64,000 nucleotides of DNA from Bog-159 sp963756605 (GCA_963756605.1 CAVWOT010000030.1:186001-250000); one strand, 5' to 3'. Counted from the first letter of the stretch, positions 34,406 to 44,074 are shown. Notes: generated from the sequence alone by a model not told the origin. Made by a program: numbers and translations.

Positions 34406-37400
34406 GTGACTGGCACTCACTCTTGGCACGACCGACACCAGCAGTTTAGCCGCTGCCTATTCCCATTGTGGCTGGCCGTTTTCGGAGGCCCGCTCCTGGC
34501 GCAAGGGACCTGCACATCCGGGCCCACTACCGTATGTATTGCGCCCGCCTCGCCGCTGCCCTCAGGCGACATGGGAGCGTTTTATTCGCAAAGTCTAACC
34601 GCCAGCGGCGGAACCGGCGCTGGCTACAACTGGACAATAACAGCCGGCGCCTTGCCCAACGGGCTCGCAATCGGTTCGGGCGGATGCTTCGACACGGGTG
34701 TTTGTCAGATCTCTGGCCAACCAACGACTGCCGGTACATCGAACTTCACCATCCAGGTTACCGATTCCGGGGGAAACATCGGGTCCACAGCGTACGCTTT
34801 GACCATCAACCCGCCGCCGGCAATAACCACTACGTCGCCGTTGCCGGGCGGTGTGGTGGGAACGGCCTATTCGCAGGGAGTGACTGTCAGTGGCGGAACA
34901 GCGCCCTACTACTGGGGCGTAACTACGGGATCCTTGCCTCCTGGCCTTAGCCTCGACTCTGCCAGTTGTCCCCCCCTCCCAAGCGGGATATTGTTCCCAC
35001 CGGGGCTCAGCCGAGGGCTCGCAGGACGACGTCCGGGCTTGCGGAAACTGGGCGGAAGAGTCAAGCCCCAACAGGAAAGTGTCTGCCTCATTGACGGTAC
35101 TCCCACAGCTGCGACGATCCCCGCCGCAACCTTCACCTTGACAGTCCAGGATAGCTATGGGGAGCCGTATTCCGCGCCGTTCACCATCAACATCGTTAAT
35201 CCGCCACTGGCAATTACTACTACCTCGCCCTTGCCGCCCGGCGACGTCGGAGCGTTTTATATTCAGAATCTAACGGCCAGCGGTGGAAACGGAATCTATA
35301 ACTGGACGGTAACCGCCGGCGCGCTGCCTACCGGACTTTCGCTGGGTTCAAGTGGTTCTCCGTGCCCCGGGAATCCGTGTCAAATCCTAGGCACGCCCAC
35401 CACTGCCGGCCAATCAAGCTTTACCGTCCAGGTCACCGATTCAGCCGGCGACCAGCCAGCGACCGGTACGTTCGCTCTGACCATCAATCCACCGCCAACC
35501 ATTACGACCGGTTCGCCACTGCCGAGCGGTACGGTGGGAGCTGCCTATTCGCAGGGAGTGACCGTCAGCGGCGGAACCCCGCCCTACTACTGGGAGCAAA
35601 CTGCCGGTACCTTTCCTCCCGGAATCAATCTCGACCCTGCCACTTGCCCGCCCCCGCCGTCGAATGAGTTATTACGGCCGGCGCTCAACCGAAGGGGCGT
35701 AGAGCGGGGGCCGACGCCGCTGAAACCGGGAAGCAGAATCAAGCCGCAACAGCAGAGTGCGTGCCTCATTGTGGGTACACCCACCGCGTCCGGCGCCGGC
35801 GCCTTCAGCCTGCTCGTCGAGGACTCTTATGGCGAGACGAATACCGCCCAGTTCTCTCTCACCATCAACCCGCCTCCCCTGATTACTACGACTTCTTTGG
35901 CGACCGGCACGGTTGGGGTCAGTTATGGGCAGACGCTGGCGGCGAGCGGCGGGACATTGCCCTTGACTTGGACTTGGACGGTAACCACTGGAACTTTGCC
36001 CCCCGGCCTCACACTCTCGGCTGCCGGACTGCTTGGCGGCACGCCCACCGCGGCGGGTACGGCCACCGTTACCATCCAAGTAACGGATATCAACCTGGCG
36101 TCTAACGCCAAAGCGTTTACGCTGACTGTCGACCCGGCCCTGGTGATTTCCACCAATTCGCCGCTGCCATCCGGCACGGTGGGCAACACCTATTCGGAAG
36201 TTCTAAGCGCCACCGGCGGCAGCGGGCAATACTCCAATTGGACGGTAATCGCCGGCGCCTTACCGCTGGGCCTTTCCCTGAATTCCGGCAGCGGGCAAAT
36301 CAGCGGTGCACCTACGACCGCGGGATCTTCGAACTTCACCGTTCAAGTGAACGACAGCAACAACGTCATCACAAGTAAGGCGTTCGCCCTGACCATCGTA
36401 CCGCCTCCCTTCATCACCACGAATTCCACGTTGCCGCCCGGCACGGTGAACGTTCCGTATTCACAAACCTTAGTCGCCACTGGCGGCGCCCCGCCATTGA
36501 AATGGACGATAACAGCCGGCGTTTTGCCTGCCGGCCTCGCGCTGAGTTCGGCGGGACAAATCAGCGGTACGCCCACTACCGCGGGAACCTCCGACATCAC
36601 CGTACAGGTGGCGGACGCCAATGGAGCAACCGCCACCAAGCCGCTGGTTCTGACGATCAACCCGCCGCTGGTGATTACCACCAGTTCGCCATTGCCCTCC
36701 GGGACGGTTGGAGTGAACTATTCGCAGCAATTGACAGCTACCGGTGGCAGCGGACAATACACTTGGACGATAATAACGGGAGCTTTACCACTGGGGCTCT
36801 CCTTGAACCCGGCTGCCGGGCAAATCAGCGGCACGCCCACTACAGCCGGTGCCGCGAATTTTACGATTCTGGTCACGGATAGCAACAAGGTAACTGCGAC
36901 CGCAGCGTACACTCTGAACGTAATTGCGGTCCTGACGATCACGAACGTATCGCCCTTAGCAAGCGGGGCATTGGGAGTGCCCTACACTCAGACGTTGACC
37001 GCCGTCGGCGGAGTTGCACCCTACACCTGGACCCTCACCCAAGGCGCACTGCCAGCGGGTCTGTTAATAAATTCAGTCAGCGGCCAGATCAGCGGCACGC
37101 CTACCACCGCGGGCACCTCGGCTTTCGGCGTTCAGGTTAAGGATAGCCAGGGACAGATAGCCACCAAACTGTTCGAGGTGGTAATTGGCGCGTCGACGCT
37201 GACCATTACAACCGGTACGCCGTTGCCGGCCGGTACAGTTGCTGCACCCTATGCGCAGACCCTAATGGCGACTGGTGGAAAGCAGCCGTATACTTGGATG
37301 CTCCTCGTAGGCACGCTGCCAGCGCCGCTGTCACTTAATGCAACCACCGGCCTGATCAGTGGTACGCCTACCGCCAGCGGCACCGCGACCTTCACTGTCC

Positions 37401-38665
37401 AGGTTACGGACAGCTACGGGACAAAAATCTCCCAGCAGTACAGCCTCACCATTAATCCAACGGTGACGATTACGTCGGCATCACCGTTGACGGGCGGCAC
37501 GGCCAGCCTTCCCTACACATTCACTTTTCAGGCGTCTGGCGGCACGCAACCTTACACTTGGGCCGTCAGCGTGGGGGCGCTGCCAACCGGCATCACCCTG
37601 AATACGACTACCGGCCAGATCAGCGGTAAGCCCACGGCCGGAGGCACGGCGACCTTTACCATGCAGGTCACCGACGCCAATGGAGCAATTGCCACTGCGC
37701 CGTTCACCCTTACGATCGCGCCCAATCCCGCCATCACGACGTCTACCCTGCCGCCGCCGGTGCTGGGATCCCCCTATTCCATACAACTGACGGCCGCCGG
37801 ATCGGGAGGGCCGTTTACCTGGTCGCTGCTCAGTGGATCTTTGCCTAACGGCTTGGCGCTAAGCGGTAGCGGCCTCATATCCGGTACGCCGACGGCGCCG
37901 GGAACCTTTACTTTCACCCTGCAGGTGACCGACACACTCAATAACTCAACGTCTGTCCCTTTCACCCTGACGGTCCCGCAGGTTCCGCTTTCGCTGACCA
38001 TTCAGGCGCCGGCGGCCACACCTCTGCAACAGATCCCCGTCACTCTGACACTGCAACAGGCCTATCCGGTGGACCTGGAAGTAGACCTTACTTTGCAATT
38101 CACGCCCAACCCGGCGGAGCCGGTTGTGGATCCCACCATCATGTTCAACACGAACACGACACAGCTTAAGATTCCCGCCGGCCAAACCAGCCCTGTTTTG
38201 GCTTCGCCGTTGGAGTTACAAGTAGGCTCCATCGCGGGCCAGATCGTTTTGACGGCGACCGCGACGGCCGGCGGAGTTCCGGTCACCCTGTCCAACAGTC
38301 CAGAGTTTACTTTGAATCTGGCACAAGAGCCGCCGGGGATCGTGAGCGTCACGATTACGCAAGCATCTTCGGGATTTACCGTCATGGTGACGGGTTATTC
38401 CGACACCCGTGAAATCACGGAAGCCAGCTTTACCTTCACTCCCCAGGCGGGGAGTCAAGTCCAAACGACGACCTTCACGCCGTCCGGAGTGCCTGCGGCA
38501 TTCCAAAGCTGGTATGCGATGGACGCCTCCGATATGGTCGGAAGCCAGTTCCTGTATATGCAGCCCTTCACCATAACGTCTGGCAGCGTCAGCACCTTGC
38601 AGTCTGTTACGGTGACACTTACGAACTCTCAGGGAACTTCGGCTACCGCGTCGGCTAACTTCTGA
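34406..38665 (+). CDS. giant secreted protein with twelve He_PIG-type Ig repeats
   Basis: A 1419-residue protein with a signal peptide (LFPLWLAVFGGPLLAQG). GTG 34406 has GGAGA upstream. Residues 45-1190 hold twelve 85-110 residue putative-Ig/cadherin-like units, each with a GTVGxxYSQ segment, a P(Y/L)xWT strand, GALPxGLxL and ISGTPTxAG, closing with VTDS. The last 230 residues form another, non-repeated beta-rich region. There is no sortase motif, membrane helix or clear secretion domain, so it is probably released or surface-bound. Units 1-4 carry Cys pairs and units 2 and 4 carry long inserts; units 5-12 have neither. Confidence 0.92.
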   Translation: MTGTHSWHDRHQQFSRCLFPLWLAVFGGPLLAQGTCTSGPTTVCIAPASPLPSGDMGAFYSQSLTASGGTGAGYNWTITAGALPNGLAIGSGGCFDTGVCQISGQPTTAGTSNFTIQVTDSGGNIGSTAYALTINPPPAITTTSPLPGGVVGTAYSQGVTVSGGTAPYYWGVTTGSLPPGLSLDSASCPPLPSGILFPPGLSRGLAGRRPGLRKLGGRVKPQQESVCLIDGTPTAATIPAATFTLTVQDSYGEPYSAPFTINIVNPPLAITTTSPLPPGDVGAFYIQNLTASGGNGIYNWTVTAGALPTGLSLGSSGSPCPGNPCQILGTPTTAGQSSFTVQVTDSAGDQPATGTFALTINPPPTITTGSPLPSGTVGAAYSQGVTVSGGTPPYYWEQTAGTFPPGINLDPATCPPPPSNELLRPALNRRGVERGPTPLKPGSRIKPQQQSACLIVGTPTASGAGAFSLLVEDSYGETNTAQFSLTINPPPLITTTSLATGTVGVSYGQTLAASGGTLPLTWTWTVTTGTLPPGLTLSAAGLLGGTPTAAGTATVTIQVTDINLASNAKAFTLTVDPALVISTNSPLPSGTVGNTYSEVLSATGGSGQYSNWTVIAGALPLGLSLNSGSGQISGAPTTAGSSNFTVQVNDSNNVITSKAFALTIVPPPFITTNSTLPPGTVNVPYSQTLVATGGAPPLKWTITAGVLPAGLALSSAGQISGTPTTAGTSDITVQVADANGATATKPLVLTINPPLVITTSSPLPSGTVGVNYSQQLTATGGSGQYTWTIITGALPLGLSLNPAAGQISGTPTTAGAANFTILVTDSNKVTATAAYTLNVIAVLTITNVSPLASGALGVPYTQTLTAVGGVAPYTWTLTQGALPAGLLINSVSGQISGTPTTAGTSAFGVQVKDSQGQIATKLFEVVIGASTLTITTGTPLPAGTVAAPYAQTLMATGGKQPYTWMLLVGTLPAPLSLNATTGLISGTPTASGTATFTVQVTDSYGTKISQQYSLTINPTVTITSASPLTGGTASLPYTFTFQASGGTQPYTWAVSVGALPTGITLNTTTGQISGKPTAGGTATFTMQVTDANGAIATAPFTLTIAPNPAITTSTLPPPVLGSPYSIQLTAAGSGGPFTWSLLSGSLPNGLALSGSGLISGTPTAPGTFTFTLQVTDTLNNSTSVPFTLTVPQVPLSLTIQAPAATPLQQIPVTLTLQQAYPVDLEVDLTLQFTPNPAEPVVDPTIMFNTNTTQLKIPAGQTSPVLASPLELQVGSIAGQIVLTATATAGGVPVTLSNSPEFTLNLAQEPPGIVSVTITQASSGFTVMVTGYSDTREITEASFTFTPQAGSQVQTTTFTPSGVPAAFQSWYAMDASDMVGSQFLYMQPFTITSGSVSTLQSVTVTLTNSQGTSATASANF
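34550..37975 (+). repeat. twelve-unit tandem Ig-like coding repeat
   Basis: The units start near 34550, 34830, 35215, 35500, 35880, 36145, 36410, 36670, 36930, 37195, 37465 and 37730. Units 1-2 and 3-4 look like a duplicated pair. DNA identity between units is modest, so the array is old, but gccggc(g)c and ggcacgcccac-type segments recur. Confidence 0.85.
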
Positions 38666-38673
38666 GGAATGCA

Positions 38674-39672
38674 ATGACTTCGCGTACCGTCTTCCTGATA
38701 ACTTGCGCTAGTTCGATGACCATCTGGGGCGCCAATAACTCCGCCGTGCAAGGGCCAGTGACTGGCTATATCTTCGACCCGGGGACCCGCGCCATCCGCC
38801 AGATGACAGGAATGCCGGGCGCGGCATATATTGGCGCAGCGGTGGTCCCTAATGTGGACTCCGCCTTTGTATCACCTGACGGCTCGACGGCCTTCGCGGT
38901 GCAAGCTGGTAGGCTGGTGCTGTACACGGGCCTCGCTAATGTATCTCCCGCATCGGTGGCCCTGCGCGGGTTAATAACCGCCGACCGCGTCGCATGGGCT
39001 CCAGGCGCCACGGCCGCCGCCATCTACTCATCCAAATACCGACACGCACAGATCGTGAGCGACCTGCTCCAAACGCCTTCAGTCGGCGCCGCCATCGATC
39101 TTTCCGCTCTGTCCGGCCAGGTAGCGGCGCTGGCTTTCGATGGGCAGCAAATCATACTGGCTGTCGCCTCGAGCGGATCGGGCGGCATCTATATCGTAAC
39201 TCCGCAGTTCGTACCCCAACGGATCGCGTCCGCAGTCAGTCCATCGGCCATCAGCTTAGCTGGCGCGGATCTATACTTCGCCGACCGGCAGACGCAGCAG
39301 ATCTGGCAGATTCAGAGTTATGCGCAGCAGCCGGCGCTGTTGCTGTTCGCGAGCGATGCGAGCCTATCGTCGTTGGTAGGCCTGCAACTGTCCGCGGACA
39401 ATACGCGGCTCTACGCAGCTGGTGCGGGTAACGGCGCGGTGGCCGTCTACGATGTGGCCGCGCGATCGCAAATGCAGAGCATCGCACTGAACTTCACTCC
39501 CACGCGGCTGGATCGCTTCGGCGACTCGTCCGTTTTCCTGCTAAATACCGTAGGCCAAGGACAAACGCCCTTATACGTCCTCAGCGATGCAAATTCGGCC
39601 AAGTTGGCCGTCTACTTTGTTCCCGCGCCTGAAGCGAATTCGAGGCGCCCGATGGGTCACCGGCCAGACTAA
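38674..39672 (+). CDS. secreted beta-propeller-like protein
   Basis: A 332-residue protein with an N-terminal hydrophobic leader (VFLITCASSMTIWGA). Repeated four-strand blades are suggested by VSPDGSTAFAVQAGRL, VAALAFDGQQIILAVAS, ISLAGADLYFADRQTQQIWQ and LSADNTRLYAAGAGNGAVAVYD, as in WD40/YVTN-like propellers. It lies 8 bp after the giant Ig protein and is probably co-transcribed and functionally linked. No catalytic residues were recognised. Confidence 0.85.
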   Translation: MTSRTVFLITCASSMTIWGANNSAVQGPVTGYIFDPGTRAIRQMTGMPGAAYIGAAVVPNVDSAFVSPDGSTAFAVQAGRLVLYTGLANVSPASVALRGLITADRVAWAPGATAAAIYSSKYRHAQIVSDLLQTPSVGAAIDLSALSGQVAALAFDGQQIILAVASSGSGGIYIVTPQFVPQRIASAVSPSAISLAGADLYFADRQTQQIWQIQSYAQQPALLLFASDASLSSLVGLQLSADNTRLYAAGAGNGAVAVYDVAARSQMQSIALNFTPTRLDRFGDSSVFLLNTVGQGQTPLYVLSDANSAKLAVYFVPAPEANSRRPMGHRPD

Positions 39673-39982
39673 GGGGCGGCGCCGACCGGGTCGAAGCAGC
39701 AGGAACGGCTTGACTTCACGTTCGTCGATATCACCAATCTAACGTTGATGGGATTCTCCCCACGTGGTCGGCCTGGAGCCGCGACTCCCGCTGCCGATCA
39801 TGTGACCGTGATATTCCTTTTCGCAGGTCTCGGCAACGCAGCCGCGAGCGCATCTACCTTAAGAGGTTGCCTTGGAAGAACATGTCTTGGTTCAACGCTC
39901 CGACCAACAATCGTCAGGACCGCGTGTGCCGTCTTGGTGGAGTACCGGAAGGCATCTGACGGTTTTGTCGTAAGGTAGGAAG
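39673..39982. other. 310-bp stretch without a supported gene
   Basis: A 77-codon plus-strand frame (39745-39978) has no ribosome-binding site or recognisable motif. I see no clear terminator or repeat. Confidence 0.5.
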
Positions 39983-40383
39983 ATGTTGAAGCGAAGAGTA
40001 TTGCTGAGCAGCGTTGGTGCCCTTCTGGGCCAAGCCCTGTTAAACGGCCGTAAGGCCGGCGGTAGCAAGGTTGTTTTCGAACACGAAGTGCCGGACGTGA
40101 TGTTGAAAGACTGGTCGGTGACAGCGGTGGAAGTCTCCTACGGGCCGGGCGAAAGCTCCAACGCGCACCGTCACCCAGGCATTACCATCGTCTACGTCCT
40201 CGAAGGGGAGATTCGCTCGAAGGTTGGCGATGGTCTGGAGAAAACGTATGCCGTTGGTCAGATGTTCCTTGAAAGGCCCGGCGAACTTCACGCCGTCCCC
40301 GGCAACGCCAGCACGACCAAGCCTGCTAAGCTCCTGGGTTATTGCTCGCAGAGAAGGGAAAGCGGCTCACAACTCCGGCGTAA
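39983..40383 (+). pseudogene. cupin-domain protein with a single-base frameshift
   Basis: ATG 39983 begins a leader-bearing cupin (LLSSVGALLGQALL). The metal-site motif 1 is HRHPGITIVYVLEGEI and motif 2 is FLERPGELHAVPGN. After PAKLLGY (near 40340) the frame leaves the family. If one T is added to the TATT at 40340-40343, the natural ending LLAEKGKRLTTPA appears and stops at TAA 40381. The broken frame otherwise runs on to 40504. Such small periplasmic cupins are common in soil bacteria, with no known substrate here. The break is either decay or a base-call error. Confidence 0.75.
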
Positions 40384-40389
40384 GAGCCG

Positions 40390-40767
40390 AGTGCAGCATC
40401 TGCTACGAGGGCAAGGTTTCCCGGTCGGACTTGCGGGCGGAACAGACGCAACCCGCTCAAGCGGCACATCGGGATGCGCTATTCCAACGAGTTCTATTGC
40501 GTGACGCCTGCCGGACTCGTAGACATGGCCAAGATACCGGCGGAATGCGGACTGGTGAAGGCCGGGTTGGCACGGCGGCCAATGGAAGGGGCTGATCCGG
40601 CGGCAGGCCGGGTTTCGGTTTCTATCCGGGACACGCGGCATTACTGCATGATCGGCGTTCCAGCGCCATGGCGGGACACGCCCGGCCCGACCTGGCAACT
40701 GGTCTCCACCATGCTGTGGAATCAACGGCGGGGACTGGAGGAGAGGCCATCGGCGCCGCCGGCGTAG
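40390..40767 (+). pseudogene. nuclease-like gene remnant (MmcB/VRR-like appearance)
   Basis: Two adjoining frames form one protein: YEGKVSRSDLRA (to about 40440), then RRNPLKRHIGMRYSNEFYCV and GLVDMAKIPAECGLV, ending in WQLVSTMLWNQRRG. One extra A at about 40440 breaks it. The 'E-K-SRxD ... NEFY ... PxECGL' arrangement resembles MmcB-like putative endonucleases in genomes and phages, but I cannot confirm the family. The 5' end is missing; the remnant starts right after the cupin stop. Confidence 0.5.
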
Positions 40768-40956
40768 CAGCGCCTCACGTTTTGCGTAGCTCCCCAATTT
40801 AGGTGGGTCAGCTTCGCACCTGAAGACACAGCCACAGGTAGCGCCTTACGCGGCAGTTTGAAAAGCACACCAATATACTAAGTCTCGACCATGCAGGATT
40901 GCCGCTGCAAAGGTCAAGATTTGGGTAATGAAGCCGTCTGATACATCCTGGCGGCT

Positions 40957-41691
40957 TCAAGCGAATAGGAAGTCGTCTTGATTTCGAACAATCCACAAAA
41001 ACTTACGAGGATTGGGCGTAGTCGCTATTGTGTAGAACTTAGCTGGGATCTTAGCACCCACCGCTAAGTTGAACACCAAACCTAGCATCCCAAACGTTAA
41101 TACATGAAATCCTGTGCTGTTCTTCTGAACCGGTGTCCACATCAGGTTTCCAAGGTCAGAAATTCTAACCGTGATCACCATGTTGCCGGGAAACGCGAGT
41201 CCATCATATAGAAAGATCAGGAGCGGTTCTTCATAAGGGCCGAGACCGATACTTACTTTGCCATCTGGTGTCTTCCAGTTATGGACCGCGGCCGGCCAGA
41301 AAACACTGAGCCCAAAATACACAAGAGCTTCCGTGTTTGTAGCGGGTATGTTAGCGCTTTCATACAATCGGAATCCATTTCTGTCTCATCGCGGAGCATT
41401 TGAACTAAGGATCTCTCGCAGTCTGAAGCGACCACGGCCGCGATCGCAGTGGCTCAAACTCCAGCGTTCGCCGCAATTATTGAAGCGGTCCTCACACTTC
41501 GAACAGAGCAAGAAATCGCTGACCTGTTGCGACGTCTGCACAAGCATCTTAGCGCTCAAGAATAGCGGATTAGACTTGCATCGTTCGCCCACGATTCTGA
41601 GATACTTGTACGCGCTCCCCGGAAGCAAGTGACTGTTCTGAAGAGTCGAATTTTGAAAGCATAGTCGACAGGGTGTCAACCTAGTCTCCAT
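40957..41691 (-). pseudogene. CxxC-type hypothetical protein interrupted by in-frame TGA
   Basis: From ATG 41691 a 244-codon reading frame is broken only by TGA at 41386-41388, without any frame change. The first part has PCRLCFQNSTLQNSHLLPG and FLLCSKCEDRFN, a zinc-ribbon/HNH-like CxxC...CxxC layout. The second part continues with YFGLSVFWPAAVHNWK and GPYEEPLL, which I associate with the same family. Both parts also lie in frame with the gene upstream, so the whole 40957-42168 segment is one frame. A nonsense mutation is the simplest reading. Confidence 0.65.
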
Positions 41692-42168
41692 GTTCGATTT
41701 TAGCGTGGTCGGGCAACGCCTTCTGCGGCCAATCTCACGTGGCCGCTCCGTTGAAATGCCGCCGGCCAGGCAATCCACGACGCGACGTTTGGCGGCCGTT
41801 TTCTGTTTTGGCGAGAACGCCGCGCCAATCACTGCTCCGGCCCTTCCCCCCTTCGCCAACGCCATCAACTTCCTTTTCCTTGTGCACTCCGCCGGCGTCT
41901 TGCCCTGCGACTCCAGCCACCGCCTGAAATCCTTCATCCACACCAGATGCTCGACGGCGGGCTGCTTGACGCGCACCTTCAACTCTGTCAACGCCTCGCT
42001 GATCTTCTCGACCCAAATGTCCCCGCGCAGGATTCCCAGCGCCTGCGCCTCCGCTTCGTACAGCGACTCCGCGGTCACCTCGACCGAGTGCTCGGTGCCG
42101 GCGATGTCGCGGCAAGAGACCACGCACGAACGGAGGGCCATGGAAAGCGGATTAGCGTGTTTCGCCAT
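41386..42168 (-). CDS. hypothetical protein, possibly fused to the start of the CxxC protein
   Basis: A 260-codon frame from ATG 42168, which has GGAGGGGAAG just upstream. Residues 10-105 (ALRSCVVSCRDIAGTEHSVE, AVEHLVWMKDFRRWLESQGK) form a small unknown domain often seen as a stand-alone protein in this group. Residues 110-159 are basic and look like read-through. Residues 160-260 are the CxxC region described separately. Two genes accidentally joined in one frame is my preferred reading. It lies 16 bp after the amidase in the same direction. Confidence 0.55.
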   Translation of the reverse strand: MAKHANPLSMALRSCVVSCRDIAGTEHSVEVTAESLYEAEAQALGILRGDIWVEKISEALTELKVRVKQPAVEHLVWMKDFRRWLESQGKTPAECTRKRKLMALAKGGRAGAVIGAAFSPKQKTAAKRRVVDCLAGGISTERPREIGRRRRCPTTLKSNMETRLTPCRLCFQNSTLQNSHLLPGSAYKYLRIVGERCKSNPLFLSAKMLVQTSQQVSDFLLCSKCEDRFNNCGERWSLSHCDRGRGRFRLREILSSNAPR

Positions 42169-42184
42169 TTCTTCCCCTCCACCT

Positions 42185-43450
42185 TTAGAATCCCGGCGGG
42201 CGTTCGCCCATCACCCCGAACGTGCGCTCTAGCGCCAGTCCGGCGCGCACCAGCGTTCCTTCGTCGAAAAGCCGTCCGATTAGTGTCACCCCGTGCGGAA
42301 CCCTTCGTGGCGGCGAGGACTTCGGTAGCGGTGCGTTCGGGTCCGGTGCCCAGTCGCTCCGCGCCTCGGAAGCCTCCACGAAACCCGCGCGAAACGTAAG
42401 CGATGGCTGGCCCGTGAAGTTGGTGATGGTGAGCATCTCGTCACGGAGCGACGGCACCAGCAATAGGTCCACCTGTGAAAAGACGCGGGCCATCTCAATG
42501 GCTACCTTGCGCCGTAGCCGGTCCGCCTGAACGAAATCCACCGCCGAGAGGAATCGAGATTGACGGAAAACGTTGGGCCAAGCATCGGGCACCTGAGCCT
42601 TAAGCTGGTTCAGTCCGCCGTTGAGCGTCAGATCCTCGAATGCCGCCGCCGCTTCCGCGAATAGGATCAGGTCGAGCGAGTCGTAAGGCCAATCGGGAAT
42701 GGACACCTCGACCGGCATCATGCCGACCTTCTTGACCGCTTCGAGCGCCGCGCGGTCCACCTTGGTTGCGGGATTCTCTTTCATCCAGGCAGGAAAGTAA
42801 CCCACCCGCAACCCTTTCACGGTTGCGCCTGCGTCGAAGTCCAGCCTACTGGGCACGCTCGACACGTCGCCGGCGTCGGGACCGGAAATGGCGCGCAGCA
42901 CCAGCATGGCGTCTTCGACACTGCGCGTCATGGGGCCGAGCTTGTCGAGCGACCAGCAGAGCGTCATCGCGCCAGTGCGCGGCACCCGGCCGTAGGTGGG
43001 CCGCAGCCCGGTAATTCCGCAGCGCATGGAAGGACCCACAATGCTTCCACCAGTCTCGCTCCCAACAGCGAAACCCACCAGTCCGGCCGCGGTAGCTGCG
43101 CCCGGGCCTGCGCTCGATCCAGACGATCCCTGCTCCAGCAGCCACGGATTCATCGTCTGGCCGCCGAACCAAATGTCCTTGAGTGCGAGCGCGCCCATGC
43201 TCAGTTTGGCGACCAGCACTGCGCCGGCATCATGCAAACGCGTCACAACCGCGGCATCCTGAGTAGGTACACGATTCCGGAATGCCTCGGCACCGTAGGT
43301 GGTCGCAATACCTGCTGTGTCAAGCAGATCCTTACCGCCCCAAGGGACACCGTGCAACGGTCCACGATATTTACCCGCGCTGATCTCTCTGTCGGCCTGC
43401 CTGGCTTGCGCGAGGGCCAGTTCCCGCGTGAGGGTGATGACGCAGCGCAA
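42185..43450 (-). CDS. amidase-signature enzyme, N-terminally truncated
   Basis: About 421 residues of an amidase-signature (AS) hydrolase. The Ser-cisSer-Lys triad is present: Lys in HGVPWGGKDLLD, the Ser in QGSSGSSAGPGAATAAG and the nucleophile in VGSETGGSI. The product is a hydrolase of amides of unknown kind. The usual first 80-100 residues are missing: homologous sequence runs back to LQAAFNPKLRCV, but an in-frame TGA occurs near 43514 and no ATG or RBS fits. TTG 43450 is only a formal start. It is probably a pseudogene with a preserved core. Confidence 0.75.
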   Translation of the reverse strand: MRCVITLTRELALAQARQADREISAGKYRGPLHGVPWGGKDLLDTAGIATTYGAEAFRNRVPTQDAAVVTRLHDAGAVLVAKLSMGALALKDIWFGGQTMNPWLLEQGSSGSSAGPGAATAAGLVGFAVGSETGGSIVGPSMRCGITGLRPTYGRVPRTGAMTLCWSLDKLGPMTRSVEDAMLVLRAISGPDAGDVSSVPSRLDFDAGATVKGLRVGYFPAWMKENPATKVDRAALEAVKKVGMMPVEVSIPDWPYDSLDLILFAEAAAAFEDLTLNGGLNQLKAQVPDAWPNVFRQSRFLSAVDFVQADRLRRKVAIEMARVFSQVDLLLVPSLRDEMLTITNFTGQPSLTFRAGFVEASEARSDWAPDPNAPLPKSSPPRRVPHGVTLIGRLFDEGTLVRAGLALERTFGVMGERPPGF

Positions 43451-43900
43451 TTTCGGATTGAAGGCAGCTTGAAGACAGATGGTTGTCCGCCTACACGCGA
43501 AACCGTGGCATCAGCGATAGGTGTGTGTCGGCGGCCTCCGCAGTATGCCAGGCACAGCCAAAGGCTTGGCGCCCAGACCAAAAGCCGCACTGCCAATCCA
43601 CCATCAAAACGGCCGCGCGCGTTCTGCCTCGACAGATTCTCACGTCCCACGACTTCCCCCGCTTTAATTTCCATTGAAATCCCATAAAGGGCCGCGTCTG
43701 CTGCAAAACGCGAGCAGCTTCCTTTATCACGCTGTATCGAAAGCGACCCGCACAAGCTCCTCTCACACTTCCGCCACTTGTTTTGCTGGGTCGCTTCCGA
43801 TACAGCACTAAGTGATATGAGGCCGCCGCGCAGTGGTACGGAGCATCCAGAAGTGGTACTGGCATCCAGAAGAAGTAATCCTCATTGCGGATCACGACCC
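43451..43900. other. 450-bp stretch with amidase 5' debris and an inverted repeat
   Basis: It contains about 60 bp of amidase-like coding sequence next to 43450, and the inverted repeat listed separately. No intact gene is supported. Confidence 0.5.
43731..43806. repeat. imperfect inverted repeat (19-bp arms)
   Basis: GCTGTATCGAAAGCGACCC at 43731-43749 pairs with the reverse complement at 43788-43806 (18 of 19 match). A second short pairing, ACAAG (43752-43756) with CTTGT (43778-43782), extends it inward. It could be a MITE or insertion-element relic, or a strong hairpin. Confidence 0.7.
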
Positions 43901-43904
43901 GGGC

Positions 43905-44074
43905 AACGGACTGCCGGCGGGAAGCGCGTGTGGCCGCCGTTCTGAATCACATAAGATCGTCGCCGTCTTTCCGGAGCGGAAGATGATGGTCGTGATCACG
44001 GCTACGAACTTCGGCGTACGCAGTGCGCATCAACACAGCGAGAAGCTGCTACCGACTACATCCTGCCGCAGTAG
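43905..44074 (+). pseudogene. C-terminal fragment of a serine beta-lactamase-like hydrolase
   Basis: KIVAVFPERKMMVVITATNF followed by HQHSEKLL matches the last strand and helix of serine beta-lactamase/penicillin-binding-type hydrolases. The expected end TDYILPQ and stop TAG at 44072 appear only after a one-base shift near 44050. All catalytic motifs would lie upstream and are gone. Confidence 0.55.

Noticed and set aside
34550..37975. CRISPR-like regular repeats
   Set aside because: They are coding Ig-type units of 85-110 residues, not short direct repeats with spacers.
41386..41388. TGA read as selenocysteine
   Set aside because: No SECIS-like hairpin was apparent after it and no Cys/Sec-type context; a nonsense mutation is simpler.
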